Below, piece by piece: positions 33,432 through 43,517 of a stretch of 64,000 nt of DNA (position 1 is the first letter of the stretch; the number at the start of each line of letters is the position of its first letter). The notes below the pieces were generated by a model. That model was not told the origin of the DNA, did no database searches, and saw nothing but the letters and a program-made list of their open reading frames with translations. The position numbers and the translations under genes are program-made. Source of the DNA: an uncultured Gammaproteobacteria bacterium (lineage in GTDB: Bacteria > Pseudomonadota > Gammaproteobacteria > HK1); the NCBI GenBank assembly GCA_947258715.1, contig CAMYJH010000007.1, forward strand, positions 1-64,000, written 5' to 3'.

Positions 33432-36329
33432 TCAAGGATCGAAGAACGATCTGCCTTTCTTGAAGGCTTCGGGACTGGAAACAAGGATTCGCTCTCCGTA
33501 GGCGAGGGATTGACCCGCCGGCTCACCGCCGGCATGGCGGGTGCCCGCCACGTGGACCGAGATCTCTTTTCTGGCGTCGCTCAAGACCACGCGTCCATAA
33601 AAGCTCTCCAGTTCATCGAGGGTGATGTTGCCGACCGCGGAGGCCATCCGTTGACGAAGATCGAACTCGTAGTGCTCTTGGTCAAGCTCACTCCAGTAAC
33701 GGTTGGTGCGTTCCTGCAGCTGAGTCTCCTCCTCGAGAATATTGTTCACCAGCGCGCGCTTGTGACGCTCGAATTCGCCGCTGCTCATACTCTTCAGCTT
33801 TGAGTGAAAGGAGCGCACGAATGTATTCATGTGCTTCGATAGTATATCCGGGCCTGCGATGGGGGATTGAACCACTAGAGCGAGGCCTGGAGTTTCGAGC
33901 ATGGTCATCTGACTCGCGAACACGATATACCCCAGCTGGCGCTCAGTACGCAGCTCCTCGAAAAACGCGGGCGAAACGATCTGCGATAACAACGCGGCCT
34001 TGGTGCGGCTATCCAGGGACTTATCCTCGCCCTGCAGATACGCCACCGATGCGGATTCCTCGTGGTTGCTGTCGAGTTCCCTCAAGTAGCGAGCGCCGTG
34101 GTCTAGCTTAACCACCCGACCGCGCGGCACCTGCCGAGGCTTCGACTTGGAAAGTAGCTGGGCGCGAACAATTTGTTCCAATTTTCGGGCATCGTCTGGA
34201 AGAACGTTTCCGTGCGACAGCATGACCACGTCCAGATGACGGCGGAATTCGGGAATGAACGCCGCCAGCTCATCCAGAGTCACCTTGGCTGCGGCGGACA
34301 GCTGCGCCTCGTCGCTCCACTGGGGATCGATGAGCATGTCGCGGAGTTCGTCCAGTGCCCGGTCGTAGGGCGCGTTTTGACGACGGTTGCGAATGTTCCG
34401 GACAAGATCCTGCCTAAGGATTCGGAAGCGCTGCGGGTCGAGCTTGGGCCGGTCCAGCGCCCGGACAATTTGCCGTAGCAGTATGTCCTGTTTGTCGCTG
34501 TATCCGGAAATGCGAACGGTCACGCCCCGCATGTGTTTGTAAAGGCTGTAGCTCAACCCTGCGAGATTTGCGGGATAAGAAAACTCGTTCAGCTCGTCGT
34601 TCACCAGCGCCACGTAAAGCCGGGTCAGCGCGTCGTGCTTGGGTGAGGTGCTGGCCACCGGGGAGCGCAGGGAAATATAAAAATCCGCGCGCGGCGTATT
34701 GAAGCTCTCATCTTGCTGGTGCCAGAGCTGGATCCCGGGTCGATCCTCGATTCTTACCGGCACGGGCGTGGGGTCGACCGGCGGCCTGAGAGCGAGATCT
34801 TCCGGAATAAAGACGTTCGGCTCAGGAAGCGCCAGCGCCGGGGAGACCTCTTTCACCGTCAAGCGGCGGACGAAGTCGGATTCGAGGGCGGTGAGCCGGT
34901 AGGGCGTTTCATACCGCGGCGTGGTCTGATCCGTCTCCAGACTCTTGCCGACTACCGTGATCAGAACGTTGTCAGGTCTCAAGCTTTTGAGAAAGCCGCG
35001 TATGAGCCCCGGATCGAAGCGGGCGTAAAGGTACGGCCCGACGAGAACGTGCTGTGGCGGATAAAGGTGAAGTGAAGCCGCCAGACCTCGAACGTAAGAC
35101 GAAGGTGACGGCGGCTCCCTGAAGCGAAAATCAATCTCCGCGAGCTTTCGGTTCTCGTCGAATATCCATGTTTTTACGCCCTTTTGGTCGATGAGACTCA
35201 GATATTCGAAAACCAGCGCCGTGATGTCGCCGATATGACGCATCCCTTCCGGCGTGAGCTTCATCGAAACGTTGAATGTCGCCTCCTTCTGGTCGTCGTA
35301 GCCCGTGCCTGCGCTCAGCTCGTCCGCCCATCCGCGCTCGCGGAGCAAAGACAGGAGGCTACCCTTGCCTTCATGTCCCAGAAGGTGGCCTATATACGAC
35401 ACCGGCTTAGCCTGGTAGAGCCCTGCCACCGGCGGAATCGGGAAGCTCAAGGAAAGACTACGTCGCTCCTTGATAGGCACGATATCCAGCCGCGCCGGCA
35501 GAGTGCCCTCGGAGAAAAGCGGCACTTCTGCGCGTAAAGGCTCCGCTCCGGTATTTGGAACTGCCGAGAATTTTTCGATTACCCAGGTACGCAGTGTATC
35601 CAGCGGCTCCTTTCCCAATACCACCAGCGTCATCAAACCCGCCGAATAATGGCTGTTGTAAAACGTGATGAGATCCTCGCGCACCGGTGAATCCGGCCGA
35701 TCGGCAAGTGTGTCCTCCGATCCGACGGGAAAATTCGTAAAAGGGTGTTCGGGATTGAGGGCCTTCTTGCTGGCGGAGAAAATTCTTCGTCCATCACTTT
35801 TCAGTCCCGAGACGAATTCCGAGTTCACCACCTGCCGTTCCCGCGTGACGTAACGCTCGTTGAACAGCGGAGCAATAAAAAACTGCGAGAAGCGATCCAG
35901 CGCCGGTTCGAAAAAATCCTTGTCAACATTGAAGAAATAATTGGTGTGATCGAATGAGGTATAGGCGTTCTGGCCGCCGCCGTGTGCGTTGATGAAGTCT
36001 TTATACTCTCCGGGCTGCGGATACTTCTGGGTGCCGAGAAAGAGCATGTGTTCCAGGAAATGAGCGAGACCTTCTCTGCCCTCCGGATCGCTGCCGTTGC
36101 CGATGTTGACGTCCAGTGAGGCTGCGGCCTTGTCCGTTCCGGGGTCGGAGATGACGAGCGCCTTGAGGCCATTGTCCAGCTGAACGTATTCATAGCTCCG
36201 GTTGTCGCCCGGATTCTTGATTACCTCGATAGCTCCCACTTGAAGGGAAACGAGGGCTATGAGTGCGATCATCAGCGCTGAGGTAAGCAGATGCGTAAAG
36301 CGCGTTTCGATCTTCGAGCTCGATTTCAT
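33432..36329 (-). CDS. M16 zinc metalloprotease, pitrilysin-like
   Basis: 965 residues from ATG 36329 (GTG 36338 also in frame). Signal peptide or anchor at about 12-34, then the inverted zinc motif HFLEH (H90, E93, H94) with the distal ligand E171 (VVNSEFVSG). Four M16 domains give the length of pitrilysin (protease III). It probably degrades peptides in the periplasm. Confidence 0.92.
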   Translation of the reverse strand: MKSSSKIETRFTHLLTSALMIALIALVSLQVGAIEVIKNPGDNRSYEYVQLDNGLKALVISDPGTDKAAASLDVNIGNGSDPEGREGLAHFLEHMLFLGTQKYPQPGEYKDFINAHGGGQNAYTSFDHTNYFFNVDKDFFEPALDRFSQFFIAPLFNERYVTRERQVVNSEFVSGLKSDGRRIFSASKKALNPEHPFTNFPVGSEDTLADRPDSPVREDLITFYNSHYSAGLMTLVVLGKEPLDTLRTWVIEKFSAVPNTGAEPLRAEVPLFSEGTLPARLDIVPIKERRSLSLSFPIPPVAGLYQAKPVSYIGHLLGHEGKGSLLSLLRERGWADELSAGTGYDDQKEATFNVSMKLTPEGMRHIGDITALVFEYLSLIDQKGVKTWIFDENRKLAEIDFRFREPPSPSSYVRGLAASLHLYPPQHVLVGPYLYARFDPGLIRGFLKSLRPDNVLITVVGKSLETDQTTPRYETPYRLTALESDFVRRLTVKEVSPALALPEPNVFIPEDLALRPPVDPTPVPVRIEDRPGIQLWHQQDESFNTPRADFYISLRSPVASTSPKHDALTRLYVALVNDELNEFSYPANLAGLSYSLYKHMRGVTVRISGYSDKQDILLRQIVRALDRPKLDPQRFRILRQDLVRNIRNRRQNAPYDRALDELRDMLIDPQWSDEAQLSAAAKVTLDELAAFIPEFRRHLDVVMLSHGNVLPDDARKLEQIVRAQLLSKSKPRQVPRGRVVKLDHGARYLRELDSNHEESASVAYLQGEDKSLDSRTKAALLSQIVSPAFFEELRTERQLGYIVFASQMTMLETPGLALVVQSPIAGPDILSKHMNTFVRSFHSKLKSMSSGEFERHKRALVNNILEEETQLQERTNRYWSELDQEHYEFDLRQRMASAVGNITLDELESFYGRVVLSDARKEISVHVAGTRHAGGEPAGQSLAYGERILVSSPEAFKKGRSFFDP

Positions 36330-36568
36330 GGCCACCACTGTTTAAAAAAACGGATTGGAGAACTTTGTTGCACGACTTTAGCACCCCGGGCGGCGTGCCG
36401 GGGATCGTCTGTAGTCACGGATCATAGTTCGACCCCGAGGTCTTTGCCGGGTTCCCGCGCTCGAAACGAGGATCAAGAAAGCTGGCCCGGCGCGACGCAG
36501 CGGCGACGCCGGACACGCGTTAACCAAGCGTTATTGGCAACCCCTGACACAGAGTTCATACTTCGCGC

Positions 36569-37129
36569 ATGCTCAGAAGCGCAGTCCCGACAGCTCTCTT
36601 GCTCGCGTATCTTGTCTGCGCTGCGACTTCTGCGCGTGCGGATCAAACCGACTCCAGACTCGACGATCTCTTCTCCAAGCTTCACAGCACCAGCGATCTG
36701 GCGGAAGGCCGTCGAATTACGCGACAAATTCGTGTCATTTGGCGTCAGACCGAGAACGAAATTGCCAACAACGCCATGGCCAACGCCGGGTGGAGACTTT
36801 ACAACAAGCAGTACGACCAGGCGCTGGGGGCAATTAACCTGGCGCTCGCGGCTGCTCCGGAATACGCCGAAGCGTGGAGCCGGAGGGCCGCTGTTTTCTA
36901 CATGCTCGGCGATTACCGGAGCGCTGTGGAGGATATCAAGCACACCCTGGCGCTGGAGCCCAGGCACTTCGGCGCGCTGGCGGAACTCGGCGCTATCTAT
37001 ATGCAGCTGGAGGACCTGGAGGCTGCAAAGAGCGCGCTGCTCAAGGCGCTGGAAATCAACCCCCATCTGGCCGCCACGCGCCAGAATCTGGAAACGGTGG
37101 AACGTCGTCTCGCCGGCGATCCCGCCTGA
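36569..37129 (+). CDS. Exported TPR protein
   Basis: 186 residues. Signal peptide (about 1-24, ending SARAD), then three tetratricopeptide repeats (about 72-175; for example AEAWSRRAAVFYMLGDYRSAVEDIKHTLALEP). A periplasmic protein-interaction module; partner unknown. Confidence 0.85.
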   Translation: MLRSAVPTALLLAYLVCAATSARADQTDSRLDDLFSKLHSTSDLAEGRRITRQIRVIWRQTENEIANNAMANAGWRLYNKQYDQALGAINLALAAAPEYAEAWSRRAAVFYMLGDYRSAVEDIKHTLALEPRHFGALAELGAIYMQLEDLEAAKSALLKALEINPHLAATRQNLETVERRLAGDPA

Positions 37130-37290
37130 GCGCCAGGCCGCGGGCTTCGCGGTCGAAAGCTTATAACCGGGCGTAATTTCATTATCCCGTTCCTTTCTTT
37201 TTCTTTGCAACCACGGGCGGTTAGCATCAAATGTCAATCGCAGCCAGGGAAGCGCTGCGCTCAGGCACCAAGCATGAGGTTTGAAAAGCC

Positions 37291-38274
37291 ATGCGCCCTC
37301 GAAGCAGCCACCGCAGAACGCCCAGAGTCCACATCATTCACGAGAACTCCGAATGGACCGCGCCCCTGATCGGCGCGCTCAGGGCCCACAACGTCCCCTA
37401 CCGCGATTGGCACCTAGATGGCGGCAGCGTGGATCTCGATGCCACGCCCCCCGCGGGGATTTTTTACAACCGCATGAGCGCCTCCTCGCACACCCGCGGC
37501 CACCGCTTTGCCCCGGAGCTGACGGCTGGGGTGCTCGACTGGCTGGAAAGCTATGGCGCATGGGTCGTCAACCCCAGGAGCGCGCTGACCCTGGAGCTGA
37601 GCAAGGTGTCCCAGTACGCCGCGCTGTCGCGGCACGGCATACGCACGCCGCGCACCATCGCCGCGGTGGGCGAAGGGGCTCTGCTGGCGGCTGCAAAGAA
37701 GATGCGCGGGGCGTTCATCACCAAGCACAACCGGGCCGGAAAAGGACTCGGCGTCCGCTTGTTCGAGAGCGCTGGCGCGCTTTCACAAGCGCTCCGGCGG
37801 GGCGAGTTCGAAGACTCCGTCGACGGCGTGAACTTAGTGCAGCAATACATCAAGGCGCCCACGCCCCACATCACCCGGCTGGAGTTCATCGGCCGTCGCT
37901 TTCTGTACGCGGTTCGGGTGGACACCTCGGACGGGTTCGAGCTCTGCCCGGCTCAGGCCTGCGACCCGGAAGACGCCTTTTGTCCCGCGGGCGAGAACGC
38001 CGCCAGCGCCAAGTTTAAAATTGTCGAGGGCTTTACCCATCCTCTAATCCGGCGCTTCGAGCGCTTCATGTCTGCGGAGCAGGTGGACGTCGCCGCATTC
38101 GAGTTCATCGTTGACGGCGAGGGCAGGAGCTATACCTACGACATCAACACCAATACCAACTACAACCACGGCGCCGAGGCCCGCGCCGGAGTATCCGCGA
38201 TGGACGTGTTATGCGACTTCCTTGCCACCGAGCTGAAACGCTACCAGAGCGATTCCAAATCCGACGCCGCTTGA
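37291..38274 (+). CDS. RimK-like ATP-grasp protein
   Basis: 327 residues. An N-terminal alpha/beta part is followed by an ATP-grasp core (about 105-310): the strand around AFITKHNRAGKGLGVRLF, FEFIVDGEGRSYTYDIN for the metal ligands, and NTNYNHGAE at the end. ATP-grasp ligases join carboxylates to amines or thiols; RimK-type members add amino acids to peptides. The substrate is not predictable. Confidence 0.82.
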   Translation: MRPRSSHRRTPRVHIIHENSEWTAPLIGALRAHNVPYRDWHLDGGSVDLDATPPAGIFYNRMSASSHTRGHRFAPELTAGVLDWLESYGAWVVNPRSALTLELSKVSQYAALSRHGIRTPRTIAAVGEGALLAAAKKMRGAFITKHNRAGKGLGVRLFESAGALSQALRRGEFEDSVDGVNLVQQYIKAPTPHITRLEFIGRRFLYAVRVDTSDGFELCPAQACDPEDAFCPAGENAASAKFKIVEGFTHPLIRRFERFMSAEQVDVAAFEFIVDGEGRSYTYDINTNTNYNHGAEARAGVSAMDVLCDFLATELKRYQSDSKSDAA

Positions 38275-38471
38275 TCCGGCCTTGCGCCTGAATACGGGGT
38301 GGAAGGCGAAGGATTCTTATACCCATTGCAGCGAGTCGCGCCGATCCGAGGCGGTTGGTCGGGTTCTCGGAGGCCGAAACCTCTACAACGGGATTGGCGT
38401 GACTTCATTCTCCGCCAGTTAAGGAGTGATCGGCCCGCGCCACTGATCTCGTTTCTGCTATGCGGTAGTTT

Positions 38472-38786
38472 TTACCTTTGCTGGCCGGCTTTTCCGCCCA
38501 GGCACTGGGGCGATTGCGGCGAGGCAGCACTCCAGCTCGACGGCGAGTAGGTGTGCAGCGCGAGGGCGTGGACCGTGTTTTCCAGTTCCTCGTCAAGCAG
38601 GGCGTAGACCATCCGGTGCTGGGACAGCAGGCTGATGCCGTCGAAGGCATCGCTCACCAGCACCACTTTGAAATGAGACTCCGACCCGGGCGGGACATTG
38701 TGGCGGTCACTTTCATTGATCACCTCCAGGTGCCTCGGTTTGAGGCCCTCGGTGAGCTTCGTCTCGATGCTTTTCTGAACGCTCAT
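38472..38786 (-). CDS. bolA: BolA family protein
   Basis: 104 residues from ATG 38786. The signature HLEVINESDRHNVPPGSESHFKVV and LLSQHRMVYALLDEEL is BolA itself, with the conserved histidine used with monothiol glutaredoxins for Fe-S handling. It lies about 110 bases downstream of sohB on the same strand. Confidence 0.93.
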   Translation of the reverse strand: MSVQKSIETKLTEGLKPRHLEVINESDRHNVPPGSESHFKVVLVSDAFDGISLLSQHRMVYALLDEELENTVHALALHTYSPSSWSAASPQSPQCLGGKAGQQR

Positions 38787-38894
38787 TTTGACTCCAATGA
38801 ACCCGATCGCTGTCACGCGCCGCCCTTCGGGACCAGCCCGGCGGCTGGAAACGCTAACGCTATCTTAGCGAGATTGGGTCTCGAGGGCCGCCGT

Positions 38895-39914
38895 TCAAGC
38901 GGCGTAGCGGTCCTCCACCATGCGTTGACTCACGCCTTCCAGGGCGCCGCCGATACTGCTGTCCACCGCGGCGGCGAGCTTGCGGCTGAGGCCTTTCTTG
39001 GTGACGTATTTGACCTCGAAGATGCGTTTCTTTTCGCTCTGCTCGAGTAGATAGTCGTCGCTGGTCTTGAGCTCGTCGCAGAGCTTCATGTCCAGCGCCC
39101 GTTTTCCGTACCAGTGCTCTCCGGTAGCCACCTGGTTCAAATCCAGGTGCGGGCGCTGGGATGCGACGAACTCCTTGAACAGCGCGTGGGTGTCCTCGAT
39201 CTCCTGGCTGAACTTTTCCCGGTCGGCGTCGCTGATTTTTCCAAACAGCGTGACCGTGCGCTTGAATTCACCGCCCTTGAACTGCTCGAAATCTACGCCC
39301 TTCTCGGTGAGCAGGCGGTTGAAGTTCGGGACCTGCGCCAGCACTCCGATGGATCCCAGCACTGCAAACGGAGCCGCGAGGATCCTGTTGCCGACGCAGG
39401 CCATGAGATAGCCGCCGCTGGCGGCAATCTTGTCCACCGCTACCGTGAGGGTGATGCCGCGTTCACGGATCCGCGCCAGCTGGGAGGCGGCGAGCCCGTG
39501 GTCGTGCACCAGCCCGCCGGCATTTTCGAGTCGCAGAAGCACTTCGTCGTCTTTTTTCGCCAACGTCAAAATGGCCGAGACTTCTTCGCGCAGGGAGGCG
39601 ACCGCGCTGGCGCGAATATCACCACGAAAATTCATAACGAAGAGCCGGCCCCTTTGTTCCGACTTCTTCTTCTCGGCTTTTCGCTTCTTCGCCGCCTTGA
39701 CCTCCGTCTTGAACGCCTTCTTAGGCAGTATTCCCTGTTTCAAGGTCAGCTCCATGTTACTGAATCGCTGGTTCAGGTCCTTGATCTCCAGTCGCTCCTC
39801 TTCGCGTTCCCGACGCGCCAAGGTGGCGATCAAGGCAATCACAACGCCAATTCCGGCCACCAGCGTCGCCACCTGCGCAAGGAACAAACCATACTGCATT
39901 AGGTAATCAATCAT
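38895..39914 (-). CDS. sohB: S49 family inner-membrane peptidase SohB
   Basis: 339 residues. One N-terminal membrane helix (about 10-32), a charged linker with a Lys-rich segment, then the S49 fold with the catalytic serine in DKIAASGGYLMACV and a lysine in GGEFKRTVT. In E. coli SohB can compensate for loss of DegP. Confidence 0.93.
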   Translation of the reverse strand: MIDYLMQYGLFLAQVATLVAGIGVVIALIATLARREREEERLEIKDLNQRFSNMELTLKQGILPKKAFKTEVKAAKKRKAEKKKSEQRGRLFVMNFRGDIRASAVASLREEVSAILTLAKKDDEVLLRLENAGGLVHDHGLAASQLARIRERGITLTVAVDKIAASGGYLMACVGNRILAAPFAVLGSIGVLAQVPNFNRLLTEKGVDFEQFKGGEFKRTVTLFGKISDADREKFSQEIEDTHALFKEFVASQRPHLDLNQVATGEHWYGKRALDMKLCDELKTSDDYLLEQSEKKRIFEVKYVTKKGLSRKLAAAVDSSIGGALEGVSQRMVEDRYAA

Positions 39915-40244
39915 TTCCGACTCCTTGTTTTCCGATCATTCCGGTTCAGTTGAATTTGTCGCCCGGCGCCTGCCGTGGCTCCGGGCCGGGTCTTTGCCGG
40001 CGTGCACGAGCGTGACCCCCTCATCTCGGCGCGGGTTGCGGCTCATGGGATAAGGTCGGCTGCCGCCAGCTTGCCCCATGAGCGGTATTCTTATCACGCG
40101 GAACCCGTATCTCGCCAAGCAAGTCGCCGACGTTCCGTCTAAGCTCATTTGACGGGCTCAAGAAAGGTGCCGCCCTGAAAACAGGGTAGTTTGAGCGCCG
40201 GATTCCGAGGATGTACAAGCCCGCTCGTTCGAATCAGCTGACTC
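39915..40244. other. sohB-kinase intergenic region
   Basis: 330 bases between divergent genes without a supported gene. GCTCATGGG (40041-40049) and CCCATGAGC (40075-40083) form perfect 9-bp arms around a GC-rich loop. It may be a leader hairpin or an operator of the kinase gene. Confidence 0.4.
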
Positions 40245-41537
40245 ATGAAGGGATTAGATAGCCAAGCGCTTGGCAAGTACGAACTCGTCCGCGAGATTGG
40301 GCGCGGCAGCATGGGCACGGTTTACCTTGCCCGAGATCCCTTTTCCCTGCGCGACGTGGCGATCAAGATCGCCGACGTGGACCCCAAGAGCAACCTGCGC
40401 ATCGCTCGACGCAGGCGCAAGCTCTTTTTTAATGAGGCGAAGGCCGCCGGCAAACTTCGCCACCCCAACATTATTGCCACCATTGATGCAGGCATCGAAG
40501 ATTCGCTGCGTTATATCGCCATGGAGTACGTGCCTGGCGCGCAGACCCTGGATTTGTTCTGCACGAAAGATAACCTGCTTTCCCTCGATCGCGTCGTCAG
40601 CATTATGATCAAGTGCTCCATTGCGCTGGACTATGCCCACAACAAGGGAGTGATTCATAGAGACATCAAGCCTAAGAACATCATGCTGACCCAGGAGAAC
40701 GAGGTAAAGATTTGTGATTTCGGCATCGCGTTGCTCACCGAGGGCGAGGACGTAGACACCACGCAGGTAATAGGCACACTCGGCTCACCACGCTACATGT
40801 CTCCTGAGCAGGTAACCAACGAGGGAGTGACCAACCAGTCTGACATCTTCTCTCTCGGCGTCGTGCTCTACGAGCTTCTTTCCGGAATCAATCCGTTTTC
40901 TGCTCGCAACATGGCGGATGTCACACAGAAAATCACCCGTGTGGCCCACCAGCCGCTGAAGGAAATCCGGGACGACATTCCTCCCATGCTGATGCATATC
41001 GTCGACCGAACCCTGAAGAAGCATCCGGCGGGTCGCTACCGCGTGGCCATGGAACTTGCTGCCGACCTCAATCTGATCTATCAGGACATCAAGCTCAGTG
41101 AGCAGGAGCTTTCCGGTAAAGATCGCTTGGAAGCGCTGAAGGAACTTCCCTTTTTTCGCGGCTTTGACGAGTCGGAAATCATGGACGTCCTGGTCGGCGG
41201 CGTATGGAAACATTACCAAGAGGGCCAAGTGATTGTGGAAGAAGGCGGCGAGGAGGACGGCTTCTTCGTGCTCGTCGACGGCCGTGTCTCGGTGCGCCGG
41301 GCCGGAAAGGAGATCGATGTCCTCAACCCTGGCGCGAGCTTCGGCGAAATAAGTTTTTTCTGTCGTCCGGAACACACGGCCAGCATCGTGGCAAAGGATT
41401 TCTGCACCGTACTTGAAGTGGGGATGAATCACATTGAGCATGCGTCAGTGAGCTGTCAGCTCAGATTCCTCAAGGCTTTTTTGCGCAACATGTCGATCCG
41501 CTATGTTCACGCCCTGGGGCAGCTTTGTCCCAATTAG
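40245..41537 (+). CDS. Ser/Thr protein kinase with C-terminal cyclic-nucleotide-binding fold
   Basis: 430 residues. Hanks-type kinase (about 12-275) with the Gly loop IGRGSMGTVY, K41, HRDIKPKNIML (D140) and DFG (D158), so it should be active. A cNMP-binding-like domain follows (about 300-420). Its phosphate cassette reads FGEISFFCRPEHTASIVA: Gly and Glu are present, but His replaces the arginine that binds the cyclic phosphate. There is no membrane helix. The kinase may be switched by a ligand other than cAMP, or by none. No phosphatase gene or clear substrate is adjacent. Confidence 0.9.
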   Translation: MKGLDSQALGKYELVREIGRGSMGTVYLARDPFSLRDVAIKIADVDPKSNLRIARRRRKLFFNEAKAAGKLRHPNIIATIDAGIEDSLRYIAMEYVPGAQTLDLFCTKDNLLSLDRVVSIMIKCSIALDYAHNKGVIHRDIKPKNIMLTQENEVKICDFGIALLTEGEDVDTTQVIGTLGSPRYMSPEQVTNEGVTNQSDIFSLGVVLYELLSGINPFSARNMADVTQKITRVAHQPLKEIRDDIPPMLMHIVDRTLKKHPAGRYRVAMELAADLNLIYQDIKLSEQELSGKDRLEALKELPFFRGFDESEIMDVLVGGVWKHYQEGQVIVEEGGEEDGFFVLVDGRVSVRRAGKEIDVLNPGASFGEISFFCRPEHTASIVAKDFCTVLEVGMNHIEHASVSCQLRFLKAFLRNMSIRYVHALGQLCPN

Positions 41538-41666
41538 CAGGCTGTGAATTGCGACCGGGTAGCAATATTCGACAACCTGTTGCTTTGTTCCCGAAGTAAG
41601 ATCCAGGGGCCGGTTCATTTTACGGGCTGTTTATTATAGCTGGCCCGCTGGAGGGTTGAGTCTTTC

Positions 41667-42413
41667 ATGCCGACAGCCGAGTTCCGTTTCTACGAGGAGC
41701 TCAATGATTTCTTGCCCGAGTTTCGGCGCAAGCACTCCTTTCGCTACGGCTTTGCCGACAACGCCACGGTGAAGCACGCCATCGAAGCCTTGGGCGTGCC
41801 CCACACCGAGGTTGAGCTCATACTCGTCAACGGAGTTTCCGTTGATTTCTCCCATCGGATCGAAGACGGCGACCGCGTCAGCGCTTACCCCGTGTTCGAG
41901 TCCCTGGATGTGACGCCGCTGCTCAAGCTAAGGCCAGAACCGCTGAGGGTGATGCGGTTCATCACTGATGCCCACCTGGGCGCTCTGGCCAAGCGGCTGC
42001 GCCTACTTGGGTTCGACACGCGGCATGCGGCCGCCCTGGACGACGCCGAAATCGCGTCTATTTCCGCCTCGGAGCGAAGAGTATTGCTGACCCGGGACCG
42101 CGAGCTGCTTAAGCGAAGGCAGATCAGTCACGGCTGCTACATCCGGCAGAGCGCACCCAAGCTGCAGCTCGCCTACGTGATGCAGCGGCTCGACCTGCGG
42201 CGCGCCGCGCGGCCGTTTAGCCGATGTGTCGAGTGCAACGGCATCCTCGAGGAATCGAACCTGGAGGCAGTCGCCGACCGCTTACCCGGCGATGTGGCCA
42301 GGCGCTTTCGGCGCTTCTGGACCTGCGCCGGCTGCGAGCGCGTGTACTGGCGGGGTTCCCACTACCAGTCGTTGTCTATGCGGGTGGCGAAAGCGCTCGA
42401 GGACCAGGAGTGA
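41667..42413 (+). CDS. Mut7-C RNase with N-terminal ubiquitin-like domain
   Basis: 248 residues. An N-terminal ThiS/ubiquitin-like domain (about 1-85, ELILVNGVSVDFSHRIEDGDRVSAYP), then the Mut7-C PIN-type nuclease (FITDAHLGALAKRLRLLGFDT, VLLTRDRELLKRR) and a zinc ribbon (RCVECNG ... TCAGCERVYWRGSHY). Predicted RNase of this well-spread fusion family; the target is unknown. Confidence 0.9.
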   Translation: MPTAEFRFYEELNDFLPEFRRKHSFRYGFADNATVKHAIEALGVPHTEVELILVNGVSVDFSHRIEDGDRVSAYPVFESLDVTPLLKLRPEPLRVMRFITDAHLGALAKRLRLLGFDTRHAAALDDAEIASISASERRVLLTRDRELLKRRQISHGCYIRQSAPKLQLAYVMQRLDLRRAARPFSRCVECNGILEESNLEAVADRLPGDVARRFRRFWTCAGCERVYWRGSHYQSLSMRVAKALEDQE

Positions 42414-42550
42414 ATCGTCCCCGGCGCTTGTTCCGGTGGGAAAAGCGAACACGTTTGGTTGCCGTAGACGGCGTGAACGGAGCCTGGGCGCAGGCGCTTC
42501 GTGCTAAGCTCGATGACGGCATCTTTGCCGCACCGGTCAAGTAAGCCTGG

Positions 42551-43435
42551 GTGCCTTCTTCCTGTAATAACGACTTTATTCCCGTTCTGCTTTCGCTTGC
42601 CGCCGCCTTCTTGTTCGCGACCGGGATTCAGTTTGCGCGCATGGGGCTCGAACACATCGATACCCGCACCGCGACGCTGACCCAGATCGGTGCCGCCAGC
42701 GTGCTTTACTGGATTGCGGCCCCGCTTTTCGTCGAGGCCTGGTTCCTTGCTTCCCCCGCGATCGTGCTGCTGGCCGCCATCGGGCTGTTTCGCCCTTTTC
42801 TCTCCGCCAATCTCGCTATGGCGGGAACGCATCTGCTCGGCCCAACCATCTCCAGCACGCTTTCCTCCACAGCGCCGTTGTTCGGTGTGCTTCTCGGTGT
42901 TGTGGTGCTGGGGGAGTCGCTTACCCTTCCGCTGATCAGCGGCGCACTCGGCATCGTAATGGGCGTTGCCTGCCTTTCCTGGAAGGGCGACGTCACTCGC
43001 GCATGGCCGCTTTGGGCCCTAACGCTGCCCGTGGGTGCCGCGCTGATCAGAACCCTGGCGCAGGTGTTTGCCAAGATCGGTATGGAATCCATTCCGAGTC
43101 CTTTTTTTGTCGGTTTGGTGGGCTACACGGTGTCATTCGCAATCGCGCTGCTGGCCGCCAGAGGTCCTGTCGGGCGACGGCCGGAGCGCCTGTGGACGCC
43201 CGGCTCAAAGTGGCTGGTGATAACCGGAGCTTGTTACGGGTTTGCCATACTTTCATTGAACACTGCGCTTCAGTGCGGACAGCTGGTTGTGGTTTCCCCC
43301 ATCGTGGCCTGCTCGCCGCTTTTTTCGTTGCTGCTTGGACGGCTTGTTTTTCGTGAGAGGACCATCGACCGGAGGGTGGTTGTGGCGGTCGTCCTGGTGG
43401 TGCCGAGCGTTGTCTTGATCGCGCTCAAGGGCTGA
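42551..43435 (+). CDS. EamA/DMT-superfamily transporter
   Basis: 294 residues from GTG 42551, about ten membrane helices in two EamA repeats. The repeat ends are typical (LGVVVLGESLTLPLISGALGIVMG and LGRLVFRERTIDRRVV). Drug/metabolite exporter of unknown substrate. Confidence 0.88.
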   Translation: MPSSCNNDFIPVLLSLAAAFLFATGIQFARMGLEHIDTRTATLTQIGAASVLYWIAAPLFVEAWFLASPAIVLLAAIGLFRPFLSANLAMAGTHLLGPTISSTLSSTAPLFGVLLGVVVLGESLTLPLISGALGIVMGVACLSWKGDVTRAWPLWALTLPVGAALIRTLAQVFAKIGMESIPSPFFVGLVGYTVSFAIALLAARGPVGRRPERLWTPGSKWLVITGACYGFAILSLNTALQCGQLVVVSPIVACSPLFSLLLGRLVFRERTIDRRVVVAVVLVVPSVVLIALKG

Positions 43436-43517
43436 GCTCAAAGCGGTGTTTATCACTTGAGCAGGGTGTTAATCTTTTGCCTAGTGGGCCTAAGCAACAA
43501 ACGCGAGGACTGATCCT

